Source: Dasyornis broadbenti
Lineage: Eukaryota; Chordata; Aves; Passeriformes; Dasyornithidae
Assembly (NCBI GenBank): GCA_013397935.1
Contig: VZRN01004247.1
Coordinates: 248,001-312,000 of the forward strand
Reading direction: 5' to 3'
DNA length: 64,000 nucleotides
Positions 27,161 to 40,037 of this stretch are shown in pieces (positions within the stretch are counted from its first letter, which is position 1; each line of letters begins with the position of its first letter). Below the pieces are notes generated by a model that was given only the letters and a program-made list of their open reading frames with translations, did no database searches and was not told where the DNA came from. Position numbers and translations under genes: made by a program.

Positions 27161-28543
27161 GAGGCTAAGTAGGCTGCAGTTTCTCTGCCAGCTGGGGCTT
27201 TGGTGGCTGTTCTGTATGTCTCCCTTTCCTATTTTTCTGTGACTCTCACAATGTGGTTTTCTTGGTTCTCAATGCTTCCCCTCCTGTTAGACCAGAGTAA
27301 ATGAGACCCAACCCTCTGCATGAGAGGGTCAGTTCTGGTTTTCACTTTCATGAAAGAAAGAGGGGTTTTTTTGCTGTTCTCAGCCCCAGCCTACACAGCC
27401 ATGGAGTATAGCAGCAGCAGAGCTGCCCCTGGAGAACCACCATTACCTCTTCTCACAAAGATTTGCTCTGCCTTGGTAACCTGAAACGGGAACTAAAATT
27501 CTGTTCTGTTGTGAAAAGTGTATGCTCACACTCACACACACATGCCAGGGTTGCTGCTTTTTCATGCTTGACGGTGAGTATCACACAATGAGCACATCAG
27601 TGGCCAGGGACAGACAAGAACAATGGCTTTCTTCCTTGATGGAAACAACTGCTAGAAGAGTGCTTCCAAAAGCCCAAAGCATACACGGCAAGCTCTCAGA
27701 AAAAGAAATCTTTAGTTTTCCCCACCTTTCTGAGCATTTCTCAGTCAAGTCAGGGTCACAATTTTGTCAAAGATCACCTGTTTGCACGCTAAGATGATTA
27801 TCTTGTCACATACCACTACAGATGTGGATATACCACCAGGTGTGTATTATGCAACAGCTGAAGAAAATGCATTTATCAACTAGGCAGAAAATTTGGGACA
27901 TTCAAATTATGAATGCCAAGGTAAAAAAAATAAATATATTTTATGTAATTGCCTTCAGACTCCACAGAAGGCTTAGTCTGAGCCCATTGTAGTGAAGTTA
28001 TAATATGGATTAATGTGGTTTCTCTTGTTCTAAGAGATCAGACCACTCTGAAATTTTCTAGCCTCCAGAGCAAGGAATAGTTGTTACAGAAATGTATGGA
28101 TGCCATTCAGTTCTTAAAGTTCAATCATCTATGACTCAACTGCAATAATTAAAATAGTGCTGGCGCCAGTCAGTATAATAATTTTAGAAAGCTTCTGACA
28201 ATGCTCTACAAGCTGTGACAGAAGTGTAGTAATCTAGAATGGGGCTGTCAGAAAGTGCAATCTTTTGTTCCTCCATTTTACTTATTTAGTACTGATATAG
28301 TGTGGGTGAGCAGTCCTTGGATCCTAGCCTTGAGACCATAATTCTTTATCTATCCACAAATTGGTTCACTCTTTTTAAAAATGAGTCTCCTCATTGTCTC
28401 AAGTATATCCATATTTTTTACTGCCTAAACACAGACCAAACTTTCCTTATAGTCTGTATGTTTTATTTGGAATATTGCATTCTCTGCTCAAATGCAGCCA
28501 TCATGCTGATAGGCAATAAGACAAAGACTACATAATTAAAAAA
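27161..28543. other. intergenic, no gene seen
   Basis: No coding region, RNA gene or repeat is recognised. Composition is mixed, with a moderately GC-rich patch near 27380-27480. Confidence 0.5.
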
Positions 28544-28650
28544 AGGTTCAGAAGGGTCCTCTGGAAGTCTTCTGGTCCAATCCCCCACTCAGAGTGGGAC
28601 AATCACTGATACCAAATCACATCACCCACAGACCTGTCAAGACTTGAAAA
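28544..28650 (-). mobile_element. CR1 3'-end fragment, minus strand
   Basis: On the plus strand the sequence reads AGAAGGGTCCTCTGGAAGTC, TTCTGGTCCAATCCCCCACTC and on to GACTTGAAAAACC. This is the reverse complement of the CR1 region just before its 3' tail (consensus TTGGAAGGGACCTCTGGAGG.CATCTGGTCCAACCCCC). It is short, diverged and non-coding. Confidence 0.6.
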
Positions 28651-29299
28651 ACCGAAGCGTAAGACAGTATTGAAGGTCCCATAGGAGGGTACTTGTACAG
28701 TGTCTATGTTCATTCACTGGGAATGTTTCACTGAGATGTCAAAACGGTATGTAGACAAAAGCTTTTGGACACTGTTCTGAACACACACATTTCTATGCTC
28801 TAGTCCTTGCAATACAACTTAAGGGTGTTTGAAGATGTGTGAGGTAAATAATCTCTTTGCTTATCTTTTGTAATACAGAATGAATGACAGTTTCCATTAC
28901 CTGTATGTTTATGATTGCCTTGAGAAAATCCCAGAGCAAAGTGGAAACTTAACACAAATCTGACGTGAACAACAAGATGTATTAAGTTAAGCAATACTAA
29001 AAAATAGCTGTCTTTTTCTCTGTTCCATAGTAAAGTTTACACCTGAACAATTGCTCCAAATGAAGAGCTAAGGTTTCATGAAGACTCACAGCTGATATTT
29101 CACTGCTGGTAGATATGTTAGCTGTGAAAACAGGATAGTGGGGTTGGGAGTGAAAGCAAAGACAGAGCTGTCATCTAGAAGGTTTGGAAACTGTTATCAG
29201 GAAGTTTTCCCTGACACTCAGAATAAGTTACCCCACTGAACTGGTATCAGTGTATACTCACTAGAATTAGGCAAGTTCTGGAAGGAATTGAGCATAATC
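28651..29299. other. intergenic, no gene seen
   Basis: Nothing recognisable lies between the two short CR1 remnants. The minus-strand open frame at 28800-28994 has no family features. Confidence 0.45.
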
Positions 29300-29405
29300 A
29301 ATCATAAAATAATTTGGGTTGGAAGGGATCTTTAAAAGTCATCAAGTCCGGCCCTCATACAGTGAGCAGGGACATCTTCCACTAGTCCAGATTGATCAGA
29401 ACCTG
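29300..29405 (-). mobile_element. CR1 3'-end fragment, minus strand
   Basis: AATCATAAAATAATTTGGGT, TGGAAGGGATCTTTAAAAGTC and GAGCAGGGACATCTTCCACT on the plus strand are the reverse complement of a CR1 3' terminus (AATCATAGAAT..TTTGGGTTGGAAGGGACC). The tail octamer end is at 29300. The element is strongly 5'-truncated. Confidence 0.75.
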
Positions 29406-32400
29406 ATCAAACGATGTCTTTCTGCTAACCCTAATACACAAGGAGAGTAGTGCACCCATACCATCTCTGATAACAGTTGTGCACACCTTGGCTCCTGACC
29501 ACCTCCACCTGTCCCCATATGAGAGGAAAAGTGTTTTTCTGGAGACACCTCCTCAGAAGATCCCTGCCATTTTCTTAGCAGCAGCATGGTCATTATGTGT
29601 ATTTCAGAGACAAGAGGGTATCTGCATATCTGACTCTCATGCAACCCTTTCCATAACTTCTTGCTGTACAGTTGAGAACAAACTGATGGGTTAAATAAAA
29701 TTGCATTTACATTGTACAATGCCAGTATTACAGCCAGCTATGCTGACTGGTCTTCATATAGTGTGTCTTGATTCTTTTCTTCTGCTTTGTAGTAAGACTA
29801 AATTTACCACCAGCTTTCTGATGGTGTCTCAGTACAAGAACATACAATATAGCCATTGTGCAACCTATTCTCAGATTCCACTATACATTTACAGGTTTTC
29901 ACATTTACTCCGATTTTTGATAACTTGGAAAGAGATTTGTATGAAGCTATTTTTCTTAACTACATCCTGCCAAGATTGATACAATTTTATAACATTAAGC
30001 AGTGCTTAAACTACACTGAAAATGTACACACACAGCTCAGGCCTGCCAGCATTTCCCATACAGGTAAACCCTTCCTGCTGGCTTGTTCTAAGCAGTTCAG
30101 GTCATCCTTTGCGACACTTTGCTGCAACAATGAGCTTATCCCTGCTTATGGAGTGTCCCTTGACCAGTCTGCAGCTGATGTTTGTGGTTAAGGTGGACTT
30201 TTCTCATCAGTCCTTTGCCTGATTCTTGAAAGAGTGTGTTACTGGGACACAGCAAGGCCACCTAAGTCAGCTACAGCCCAACAGGGAGACTGCTTTGGAT
30301 TGTACACTGCACCTCTGATGACTGGATTACCAGGAAGCTAATTAAGATGACTTACAGGGAGTTTTGCCATATGCACTGCCACATCCCCACTAGAGATATG
30401 GAGAGGAACTTCCATGCAGGAAGAAATTAGGTACTTCTTGAAGATGGAGGCCAGCTGTCCTCCGGCATGAAATCTGGCAATGGTACAAAGAGGGAGTTTT
30501 CAGAGCAGAAATGGAGATGCTCTGGACAGGCCAATCTTTTTTGGGGCTATCATCTCAAAGCTGCCCTAGAAGCCAGCATATTTTAGGGATAAGGGACTGT
30601 AAGAATCCCTTCAAAGACGTGCAGAGAATGTTTTGTCTTCCAATCAACAAAAGTTTCACAGAAGTAGTGATTTTTTCTCTGCCACACAAAAGACTTCAGC
30701 CTTTGCAGAAGACTGGAAAAAGTGTGCAAGCACAGTGTAGTCTAATACATAAGCAACAAGTAATTGGGGAAGAAGAAAGTTAATGATTTTTTTTAAAGGT
30801 TATCTTCCAACACCAATAATTGAGTATCTCATAATAAAATAGGATAGCCTGGGCTTTTGCCCAGAATTTGCAAGAAAGCATTTGAGAGATTTGTCTTCAA
30901 GAACTGCTGGTTCTTTCTTCCTGTATCCTATTTTTGCTTACATTTTTGTAAAAGTAACAATATACTATAAGAAGGTAAAGAATTCTCCCTCTAGACACAT
31001 CTCCTTGTTGGACAGATCCAAGGACAGCCTTCCAAAACTCTAATATTTCCCCACCTAAAGCAACACTTGAGCATTCTTTAGAAGTCCATAATTTCTACTC
31101 TGCAGTTCACAACAAAATCTCTATGATTGGAAAATAAGCCTGCATGTATGCTTTTGAGAAGCATTCTGAACTTGGGATGCACGCTGTGGTTTGGTTTATA
31201 CAGCCCAGTGTGAGTTCCACCTGTTCTTGTAGCTGCCAACATCAAGCACTGCTGGAAAAGACTTAGGGGCCTCTGCAAGAAGAGATCCCATTTTGCCTCA
31301 TTTTCCTCCTTGACATCACTACTGCAAGTATGCATGGATATCCAGATATTCCTAGTACAATTTGTACTCTTGGTAAAGGTGCCTTAGCATGCTTTTTTCA
31401 CAGGAAGAACTTTTAGTTTCTCTGTCAGGAATCTCAGCAAAACTGAAGAGCTATTGTCAGAGGTATTTCTAAAGGAGGAAAAATGTTTATTTTGGCTTCC
31501 AGACTAGAAGGTGAATGTTCAGCCTCCACAGAGCATGATAGCATGCTTATCACTGTATATGATATTAACCAATGTCTCTATACTGTTCTAATTTGAGGCA
31601 ATATAGCTAAAAGAAACAAGCTAATGTGGAGAATTTGAGCCATCATCAGATATTTAAGTGCCTCAATTCTTGGGAAACTCTGGGACAATAAGGTAAATCA
31701 GGCTACACTTTTCTGATTTTAATCCCTGCCCTCTCTTTAAGATTACCTCCTTAGGAGACCTAAAAACCAGAAAAAAATTACAGGAAACCTGATTAAAATT
31801 TAAGACTCTCTTTGTAGGGATTTGGCTGAATATTGATTTGGGAAGGGAGATGAAAAATATAGGAAAAATGAGAGGAGAAACTCTGCACTAAACATAGGCC
31901 CTGACACTCTAGGGAGTATCCTGAAGCAGTAAAACGCTGTAAGTGCCTACTGAAAAGGTATTAGCTGTGGAAAGTTACCTGAGAATCTTCCTGTACTCAG
32001 GAATGCAAGACTAGTGCCTTTACTCACAGAACTAGGCAATCTTCATATCTAGATCTTCTGCCAGTTTTTCTTCCTCCTACATGACTCTTAACTCTGGTAT
32101 CTGCCTGGAGATAAAAAGTGAGAATTTCAGGCATCTTGCTCTTCTGAATGTGATACATGTTCAGAAATCACAGGTTTTGGTTTCTCCTGATCTAGCTATT
32201 CCATAAAAACCCAGATTCTATGTCATAAAGAAAAGTGATACATTATTACAAAAGGATTTGTACTGTAAATAAAACATTTGAACTGGTGGACAAAGATGGG
32301 TAAGAACTGACTAATGGATGTTGACTGTTGTGTAGTTTTCTGATCATGCAGAGCTTGGCACTGTGTTTTCAGGAGAGTGAATGAGAAAAGTAGTTTTTAC

Positions 32401-32822
32401 ATTCCAAATGTAAATGCTGATCACTATTATCAGTCAGTCATTTACTGTGGATTTCTGTAAATCACCTGAGCTGGATCTTCTGTTATAAGACTGACTAAGG
32501 AGATGGGGGTTTTTTTGCTGACACTAAAGCATTATATTTAAGGCTTCCCTGATTAATCTAGGGGATATTGGCTAGTGTTTGAGGAAGAAAACAAGAAGTT
32601 CTCTTGTTAACCGAAGGAATAGAAGAATTTCAGGTAAGCAATCTATCTTAGAGTCTTGGGAACCACCAGCAACCCATCACTTAAAAAAGCAGGAGGAAAA
32701 AATCTACATCTTTAAAATACAGTTTATGTACTTATTTTACAAAACCAAAGATTTTAACCTAAACTGAGCCAAAAGAGAGCTGAGGGGTGGGAGGGAGTTA
32801 AGAGACAGAAACACTACCAGCA
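29406..32822. other. intergenic, no gene seen
   Basis: About 3.4 kb with no supported gene. Open frames such as 29396-29719 (minus) and 30511-30783 (plus) show no domain, no conserved motif and no convincing splice sites. No repeat could be named. Confidence 0.5.
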
Positions 32823-33378
32823 CAGGCTTGACATCTGCTCTGCACTAGTGCGGCCTCACCTGAGTCCTGTGTGCAGTTTTGGGTACCACAATATAAGAAA
32901 GATATTAAGCTATTAGAGAATATCCAAAGGAGGGCTGTAAGCATGGTGAAGGGCCTGGAGGGGAAGCCATATGAGGAGGGACTGAGGTCACTTGGCCTGT
33001 TCAGCCTGAAGCAGACCAAGGGGAGACCTCATTGCAGTCTGCAACCTCCTCATAAGGGGAAGAGGAGGGGCAGGCACAGATCTTTTCTCTCTGGTCACCA
33101 GTGACAGGACCGGAGGGAATAGTCTGAAGTTGTGTCAGAGAAGGTTTAGGTTGGATATTAGGAATAGGTTTTTCACCCAGAGGGTGGCTGGGCACTGAAA
33201 CAGGCTCTCCAGGGAAAAGATCACAGCACCAAGCCTGACAGAGTTCAAGAGGTATTTGGACAATACACTTGGGCACGTGGTGTGACTCTTAGGGTTGAGT
33301 CTGTGCAGGGCAAGAAGCTGGGCTCACTGATCCTTGTGGGTTCCTTCCAACTCAGTATATTCTGTGATTCTGTGATTT
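32823..33378 (+). mobile_element. CR1 retrotransposon, 5'-truncated, plus strand
   Basis: The sequence runs through the C-terminal part of CR1 ORF2: CTCTGCACTAGTGCGGCCTC, AGTTTTGGGTACCACAATAT, AAGAAAGATATTAAGCTATT, AGGGGAAGCCATATGAGGAG and AGGTTGGATATTAGGAATAG. It then enters the 3' UTR and ends in the CR1 tail ATTCTGTGATTCTGTGATTTT. One frame still reads [20 protein letters not shown], the CR1 ORF2 C-terminal motif, before frameshifts. It is 5'-truncated, as is usual for CR1, and is inactive. Confidence 0.92.
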
Positions 33379-33876
33379 TACTTTCCACAGGCAGAACTGA
33401 AAGCATGAGGGAGCTGAGGGGCTCAGGGACCACAAAGCACAACTATGGGGCAAAGGTATGACCTGGCTGGCATGGAAACAGACTCACATTAAATGCACTA
33501 CTCTCCTGCTTGCATGTTGGTCACAGCACAGTTTTGCACTGGTGACTAGAGACTAAAGCCACAACCCTTCCTCAGGACAGTGTTCTTTGAATGAAGACTG
33601 CATGCATGGAGAAGCTCCTGCATCCAGGACAAAGATCAGGATGGTGGCTGCTCCTACAGGGCTGGGCCCAAGGGGGTCCCAGGGCAGGAGAGCCTGTGCC
33701 ACTGACAGAGGTAACAGCTGGATCTGACTGACAGGACCAGGCTCATGGTCCTGGGCCAGGGCTGGCCTAAAGGCCAACCCAGGAGGCTGGGCTCAGCTCC
33801 ATCATGGCCATGGGGACAGGCCATGTAAGGACATCAGCCCAAACATGGGTGGAGGCCCAGGGCAAGGTGTTCACAG
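33379..33876. other. GC-rich intergenic stretch, possibly an unrecognised repeat
   Basis: From about 33560 the DNA is clearly richer in G and C than the flanking tens of kilobases (for example GGGCTGGGCCCAAGGGGG, CCAGGGCTGGCCTAAAGGCC). The similar-looking GC-rich DNA at 34618-34840 is its probable continuation, split by the LTR at 33877-34612. No coding frame in it has recognisable features. Confidence 0.4.
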
Positions 33877-34612
33877 TGTCTTGGTTTGGAAGACAGGCGT
33901 TTGCTAAGGCAGGTGGGAAACTGCCTTACAGGATATGACCCTCCCTCCGAATTGTTGTAAGGTCGAAAATCAAAGGCTTTCAGGCAGAGATATGGGAAAA
34001 GGAATAACAGTTTTTACTCGTATCTATAACGAGGGAACAAGCAACAATAACAGTAGCAACAACAAATAAACCAACCAGATACCCGGTGGCAGCTTTCTCT
34101 AAGCAGCCAGACACCGCCCCTCCCCTTTGGTACAGTTACGGTCACGGCTGGCAGGGGTGCTGTGACGTGAGCTCAGCTCCTCGGTGATGGCAGACGGAGC
34201 AGAGGGCGAGGCGGCCGCACGGCCAGCAGAGCTGTAGCAGGGAATCCCAGGGCAGCAAACCGGGAGGCAGAGCCCGTCCACTCGAGCCGGCGAACAAAAG
34301 GGCAGCAGAGACTTCAGCAAGGAAGGAAAAATCCAGCAGCGCTGAGCTCCCGCGGCAGCAGCGAAGGGAAAAGAAGAAAACAGCAGCTGTCTCCTCCAAG
34401 TCCCAGGGACAAGTGTGTCTCTGCCCACGGCCAGCCACCTTTTTCTTCTCTCGCCACACCTGGCTATGTTTTTAGTCTCTTAAGTGCGTCTTTGTCCCTT
34501 AGGTACTCAGTCGTTATCTCTTAGGTACCCAATCGTTGTCTCTTAAGTACCGTCGTTAAGGCTCGTTAAAGTCTCTCTAGCCACAGGATGGAAAAATTCC
34601 CAACCTCCAACA
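33877..34612 (-). mobile_element. Solo LTR of an endogenous retrovirus (ERVL-like), songbird type
   Basis: The 736-bp element begins TGTCTTGGTTTGGAAGACAG and ends CCTCCAACA. It is flanked by an exact 5-bp duplication CACAG (33872-33876 and 34613-34617), and a 5-bp duplication fits ERVL-type integration. The TGTCTTGGTTTGG end matches an LTR family I know from passerine genomes. On the minus strand a U3-like part carries three to four 22-bp repeats, then a GC-rich R/U5-like part, so the transcriptional direction is probably minus. No retroviral coding sequence lies next to it, and no second LTR is seen, so it is a solo LTR left by recombination. Confidence 0.82.
34476..34555. repeat. 22-bp tandem repeats inside the LTR
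   Basis: Units align as GTCTTTGTCCCTTAGGTACT (34488-34509 with its last two bases), GTCGTTATCTCTTAGGTACC (34510-34531) and ATCGTTGTCTCTTAAGTACC (34532-34551), plus partial copies at both ends. Short imperfect direct repeats near the outer end of U3 are typical of retroviral enhancers. That role is inferred. Confidence 0.7.
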
Positions 34613-37600
34613 CACAGACACGGCTGAGCTGGAGGCCAGCACCCGCCAGGGCATGCAGACACTGAGGGCTCTGGGCTGGGCTTACAGTGAGCCCCTGGGC
34701 CTGTGGGGAGGCTCCAGCTGAGGCAAGTCCAGATCCCTGGAGCTGGCACTGCTGGTCTGGAGGGGCCCTAAAGGTGACATTGGTGCTTACAGTGAGCTGT
34801 GGACCTGGGCCTTTTATAAGGCTGACAGCCTTACAAAATATCAGTGCTAAGGTTCATCTATTTCTGCTTTTTATACTTCTATATTTTTTGCAAACCTTTT
34901 TTGCATTATTTTAATTTGTTTGCTGCACTTTGTGAAAAACATTTTTAGTAGAGTTCCTTAAACTCAGTTTTTTGATTGAGCTGGTTTGTTCTCATGAGGA
35001 TTTCGCTCACCTGTGGGAGCCACAGCTTCCCTAAATCTATGGCTGAAAATAATCCTTGGGCTGTTTTCTCCCTAGGTATTCACTCTCGTGTTGGAGACAA
35101 GCCACTCATCCCCTCTAGGCCCTGGTAAACAGCAGCGCCTTGGGGCTGCAGCAGTCTCCACAACACACTCCATTACAAGTTTTCCCTGTCATTGCAGTAC
35201 TGCAGACACGAGTGTACAAGTGAGGCTTACAGGACTTTGGTTTCCCATGGAATGCCCATGAGTCCTTGCTCTCTTGTGTGCATGTAGTTAATAATTTTTG
35301 AAAAGCAACCTTCCCACAAAATTTCATATCTGCTTTTGTAGCTTTAATCTCATTTGCCAAAGAAAGTAAGATAAATAGTGAATGGAAATAATCATACTGC
35401 TGTGCCATAACTGCATATTTTCTTTACATTAAGCTTCTAACAGAGCCTCAGTTAGCCTTCAGAAATGTTCAGTTTGCAATTCAAGCTAAAATCTTTATTT
35501 TTTGTTCCTTGTCTTGTTTGTTCAGTACCTCACTCCCACTATTCTGCTGAAAAATGGGCAAGTGTGAGTAACTAAGCTAGAAATAACACATGCACTAAGC
35601 TGCTACAATTAATTCACCAGTTAGACTAATATAGTCTCATTTTAAACTCTATTTTTCCTGATTTATTTTCTGTATAAAACATTGCACTTTTTAATCTATC
35701 ATACCAAAACTTCTGCTCTGAATCAAAAACTTACGAGAAGGGTGTATTTTTAACAGGGTTAAAAGACTGTAGGGGGTAAAAATGGAGCTTAGGACAGAAT
35801 GAAGAATTGACAGCAATCTGGTACATCTTGCACTGCCACACATTAACAGCTGATCTGAGTTGATCATGCCACTTTCAGAAAGGAATAATTATCTTTACAG
35901 CCCTCTCTTCCATAAGAAAATAGATTACACAAGGCATTTTCAAATGTCATTTCATGATTTCCAAAACAATTCCAAGCATTTGGTCTCTGCAGTGATTGGC
36001 TCACTCCTGTTCCTCAAAGATGTCAGATTTTAAGAGCCTGTCCTGTATTGAAACTTAGAAACTCCTACTTCTCTTTTTCCTCCGCTTCTCCTTTTTATGC
36101 AATAATTCAAATGTTCACTGTTGCTTTTATATAGCTGATATTGTTCAATAATAATTTTGCACCTACCTGATGAAAATTTAGGAAAGCCTCTAGTCTTTCC
36201 AACTTGTTTGACACTGTATTAAGTCTGCTTTTTTCCTAAAACATTTTCAGTTTCATTTTTTGCTTGTGCAAGTAACAGATCACAATATTCACATTTTGAA
36301 TATTGTCCATTATATTGTAAGGAAGTTCAGTTCTCAAATTTTTATTGAAAACTACCTAATTTCAAATATTTTTAGCCACGTCAATTAAGGGTTTAGGCTT
36401 AATTCTCTAGTTTTAAAATGTCTGTACTTTTTCTTCCATGGGAATATTGGATTGTGGATACTCTACACTATAAATGGGTATAGTTTTATCCTTTTGCAAA
36501 ACATTTAAACTTCTGGTAATCACATTGGGTACTACCCATAAGCAATTATCACATTTATCATGGCATCACAAACATACCAGAAATTACATGCAGCTTTTAA
36601 ATTTTTTTTTATTACTTTAAATATTTAGTACTTGAATTGAACTATTTCTGTGAATTGCAAAAATAATCCAAACTGTAAGAGAATTTCAAGCATGTGCAAG
36701 CAAATCAAGACCATTTTTCAATTGCAGATCTAAAGTTTTTGCAGTTTTCTTTGCAAACTTTTCGTATTTCTGAGCTTTTTTCACATTTCTCATTCTTTGA
36801 TATATTTCTGAATCTACATTCCTTTGAGGCTAACAGTATACAATTTTAGCCATTTTTAAGTTGCATTAGTCCCCAGAGCTAAACCTAAGCAAACTTTTAC
36901 ACCCTCATTTTCCATAATTACTACAGAATTAAGCCATTTAATAGACTTTTCTTTGCTGTCCTACTTATCAAGTTCCTCTCTACATTTCTGCTGGAGAACT
37001 AAAGAAACATTTGTAGGTGTGTTGTGGGTTTTTGGTAGTACAGCTACATCTTGTATTACAGCAATTTCCTTCTCACGTGTTTTAAAACATTTCTAAATTG
37101 ACCATCCTATCTGTGAATATAGGCCTACCTAATATTCCCATTCTCCTAACAAGCCCTGGCCCATTTACAAGCATGGAATAAATATTTTCTTTTCTAAAAC
37201 AATTGTAAGCTATTCATCTCCAAGATTCTATTTTATCTTTACACCTAAATTATTTATGCCTAGGAAATTATTTCTGTGCAATATATTCTGAATGATGTTT
37301 CACAAGAATACATTTATCTCTTTTTTTTTTCCTTAATGTACATTAATACCTCACTGCCTGATAAATATGTATTAAGATTTCAGCCTGTAAGCAGATGTTG
37401 CAGTCTCTTGATATAGCTCTTTCTTTAATGTTTTCAAATAATTATTTTATGTTGCACAAAATCTATTTACTAAGTTTCTTGGTAAGCATTTTCAGTTCTT
37501 GTGTTTGGGCATTGTGAAATAGTTCTGCTTATGACGGTTGTACTGTCACTTAAGAAATGTTGGGAATCACCTCAGCCTCTGTTGCTTCCTTGTGCAGCCC

Positions 37601-39559
37601 TGTGTGCTGCCCCTTGTCAGTGTGTGCTGACTGCCTTTTACAGACTCTGCCTTGGATCTTTTAACCTTCATTCTCCTATGCTTGTTTGTATTGTTACTGT
37701 TTCAGGTGTTTATTTACTATCATCCAGGATAGTATAAGCTTTTTGTCTTCCAACACTTCGATCCTTATTGATTTTATTTTGCATCTTTCTTGTGCATTTG
37801 ACTGTTGTTTGCTAAGTATAAATTGGGCAATTCTAACTATATTTTCCTCAGTTGTGGATATTGACATCTTATTGCAAGATGGGCTTGGACCAGATAGCCT
37901 TTCCCCAACATCTTTTTACTCATTTTTATTGTAAGGACTTTCTTTCTTTCTTTCTGGAAATTCTGTGTTCTTTGGTACCTAGTTGACTTTTTGTAACTTA
38001 CCTTGTATTTTTTACAGATATGTAGCCTCTGAATCAGCAATTTTTTTAACAGCTGCTTTACTTCCCTTCCACACAGTGCTCAAGGTTAAACATGACTCGT
38101 GCACAGGCACCTCCAATTTGCCTGCCACACTTCTACAGAGTTTCAGGCACCTAGGGAGTTTGGTTTCCTTGTCTCATATACACAAGCCCCTATGCAGCTA
38201 CTTGACACACTCTCTTTCCTACCCTGCTCCTGGCATAACTGCCTGTATTTGGCTGCTGGTGAAGATGATGCTCCTGGTAGCAAGGAGTACTCTTCCATGG
38301 TAGCTAGAATGAAGTCAGAGTTGGTGACTTAGAATCCAGAGGAGACCTTAATAAAACACCATCACTTTCCCCACCTGGGCACTCTTGTGCCTCTGTGCCT
38401 CTTTTCCCAAGGTTTCCTCTTGGCAGGGCAGGCAGGAGAGCTTGGCAGCAGTGCAATGGTGGCAGGGCAATGAAGTAACTGTGTGAACACAGTATATGTT
38501 CCCTGAACAGACAAAGCACTTTCCCCTGCAGAATTGCAAGATGAGCAGCATTCACCAGCACCATGTTTGTCAAGAGCAAACAGAGGCTAAGGTATTGCAT
38601 ATTAAAACATAAATTAGGTTGTCATAGAGTTATAATGTTGAGATTCCAACTTCTCCTGAGTGAAATTTAAATCTTTCTGTAGTATCATTTTCCTTCATTC
38701 CGCACCAATGCACGGGTTTAATTCTATTATAATGAGCCTGGACAACAGAGTTTTTTTAATCCAAAAGGATGGATTTCTGTAGAGGACAGTCATAGTTTTC
38801 TGTGAAAGTCACATTCTGTGTCAGAACTATTCAGTCCTAACCCTAACACACCTAATGTCTTCATTTAGGCCATGAAGTGAAGCTGAAAGCATGTTCAAGC
38901 TTGGAGAGAGAGGGAAAGATACGATATAACAGTCATTGTGTTACACCCATTGTTTGATCATTTGAGAACTGTATGACCTTTGAGTTTACTGGGAAATATG
39001 AATAAACATGAAAACATAGTGAGCCATTTCTCTTCTCTGAAAGCTAATTGTGTGTTCAGGTTTTTGGAGCAGACTTTCATAACATTTGTTTTTGCCAAAG
39101 ATAAAGGACAATTCCTCCTAGCTACCTTTACTCAGCTCCAGTGCACACATTGTGAAGATTTTTTTCTGTAGAGCAGGAAAAGAAACAGCAACTCCAGTGA
39201 GCATAAATATTTGAGGACAGATTAGAATTTTCTGTCCCTATCATAACACTCTTAAAATAAGCCTGAGTTGGTTTTGTTCATGTTTTTCCAGGAGGCACAA
39301 GCAATTCTGCAGAACTAATCTAGATGGAACAGAAAGTTACGTGCATTATGATGGGGAAAGAAGAGAGTTACCAGCAGTCCTGTGAGGACATGATGGACAC
39401 AATTACAAGCAAAAGACCCACAATAATGTGTATGAAGGAGAACACAAAATCAGCAAAATTGGGTTAAGCAAGGTCACTTTAATTGCTTACAAGCAATCGC
39501 TTGGAAGCAAGGAGTGCCTACAGGGAGCCCTGATGGGAAAACCCAGCAGGACACCAGTG
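34613..39559. other. intergenic, no gene seen
   Basis: The first ~230 bp is GC-rich and contains GCTTACAGTGAGC twice (near 34680 and 34788). From 35400 to 37500 the sequence becomes very AT-rich with many T runs. No coding exon, RNA gene or recognisable mobile element is supported. Open frames at 37501-37934 and 37983-38303 lack family features. Confidence 0.5.
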
Positions 39560-40037
39560 TGCCACACTCCTGCATGTAGCATGAGGAATAACCATGAGGA
39601 GCTAGAGATCTGCCTGCCGTCACAGACCATGATCTTTTTGGGATCACAGAGACATGGTGGAATGGCTGTCATGACTGGAGTACTCTAACAAAGGGACACA
39701 AGCTCTTAGGAAGGACAGGCTTAGAAGACGAGAAGAAGGAGTTGCCCTTTGTGACAGAATAGCTTGTGTGCATGGATCTTTGCCTGGGGATGGATGATGA
39801 GCCAACAGAGGGCCTAGGATGTACTCCATAGTCCTGGGTAAGGAATCAGGAAAAAAGTATCATGAAATGTTTTACTGAGCACTAGAAAAGGTTGTCAGAG
39901 AGGTTGTGGAATCTCCATATTAAAAAAAAAAAAAAAATTAAAAAGCCACTGAACGTAGTCCTGGGCAACAACTGACACTGCTTGAGCATGCAGGTTGGAC
40001 ATTTTTTATAGCCTCAACCATTCTGTGATTTTATGAT
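39560..40037 (+). mobile_element. CR1 copy with endonuclease segment fused to the 3' tail
   Basis: TGCATGTAGCATGAGGAATA, GAGGAGCTAGAGATCTGCCT and ATCACAGAGACATGGTGG correspond to the start of the CR1 ORF2 apurinic endonuclease domain. The last block encodes the I-T-E-T-W-W motif in one frame, and upstream NNHEELEIC is in another, so there is a frameshift. From about 39885 the sequence jumps to CR1 3' sequence (TTGTCAGAGAGGTTGTGGAA) and ends ATTCTGTGATTTTATGATT. The reverse transcriptase region between them is missing, and an A-rich run sits near 39920. Confidence 0.78.

Noticed and set aside
34099..34459. Two minus-strand frames of over 100 residues
   Set aside because: They lie entirely within the GC-rich part of the LTR at 33877-34612 and are not retroviral or host proteins I recognise.
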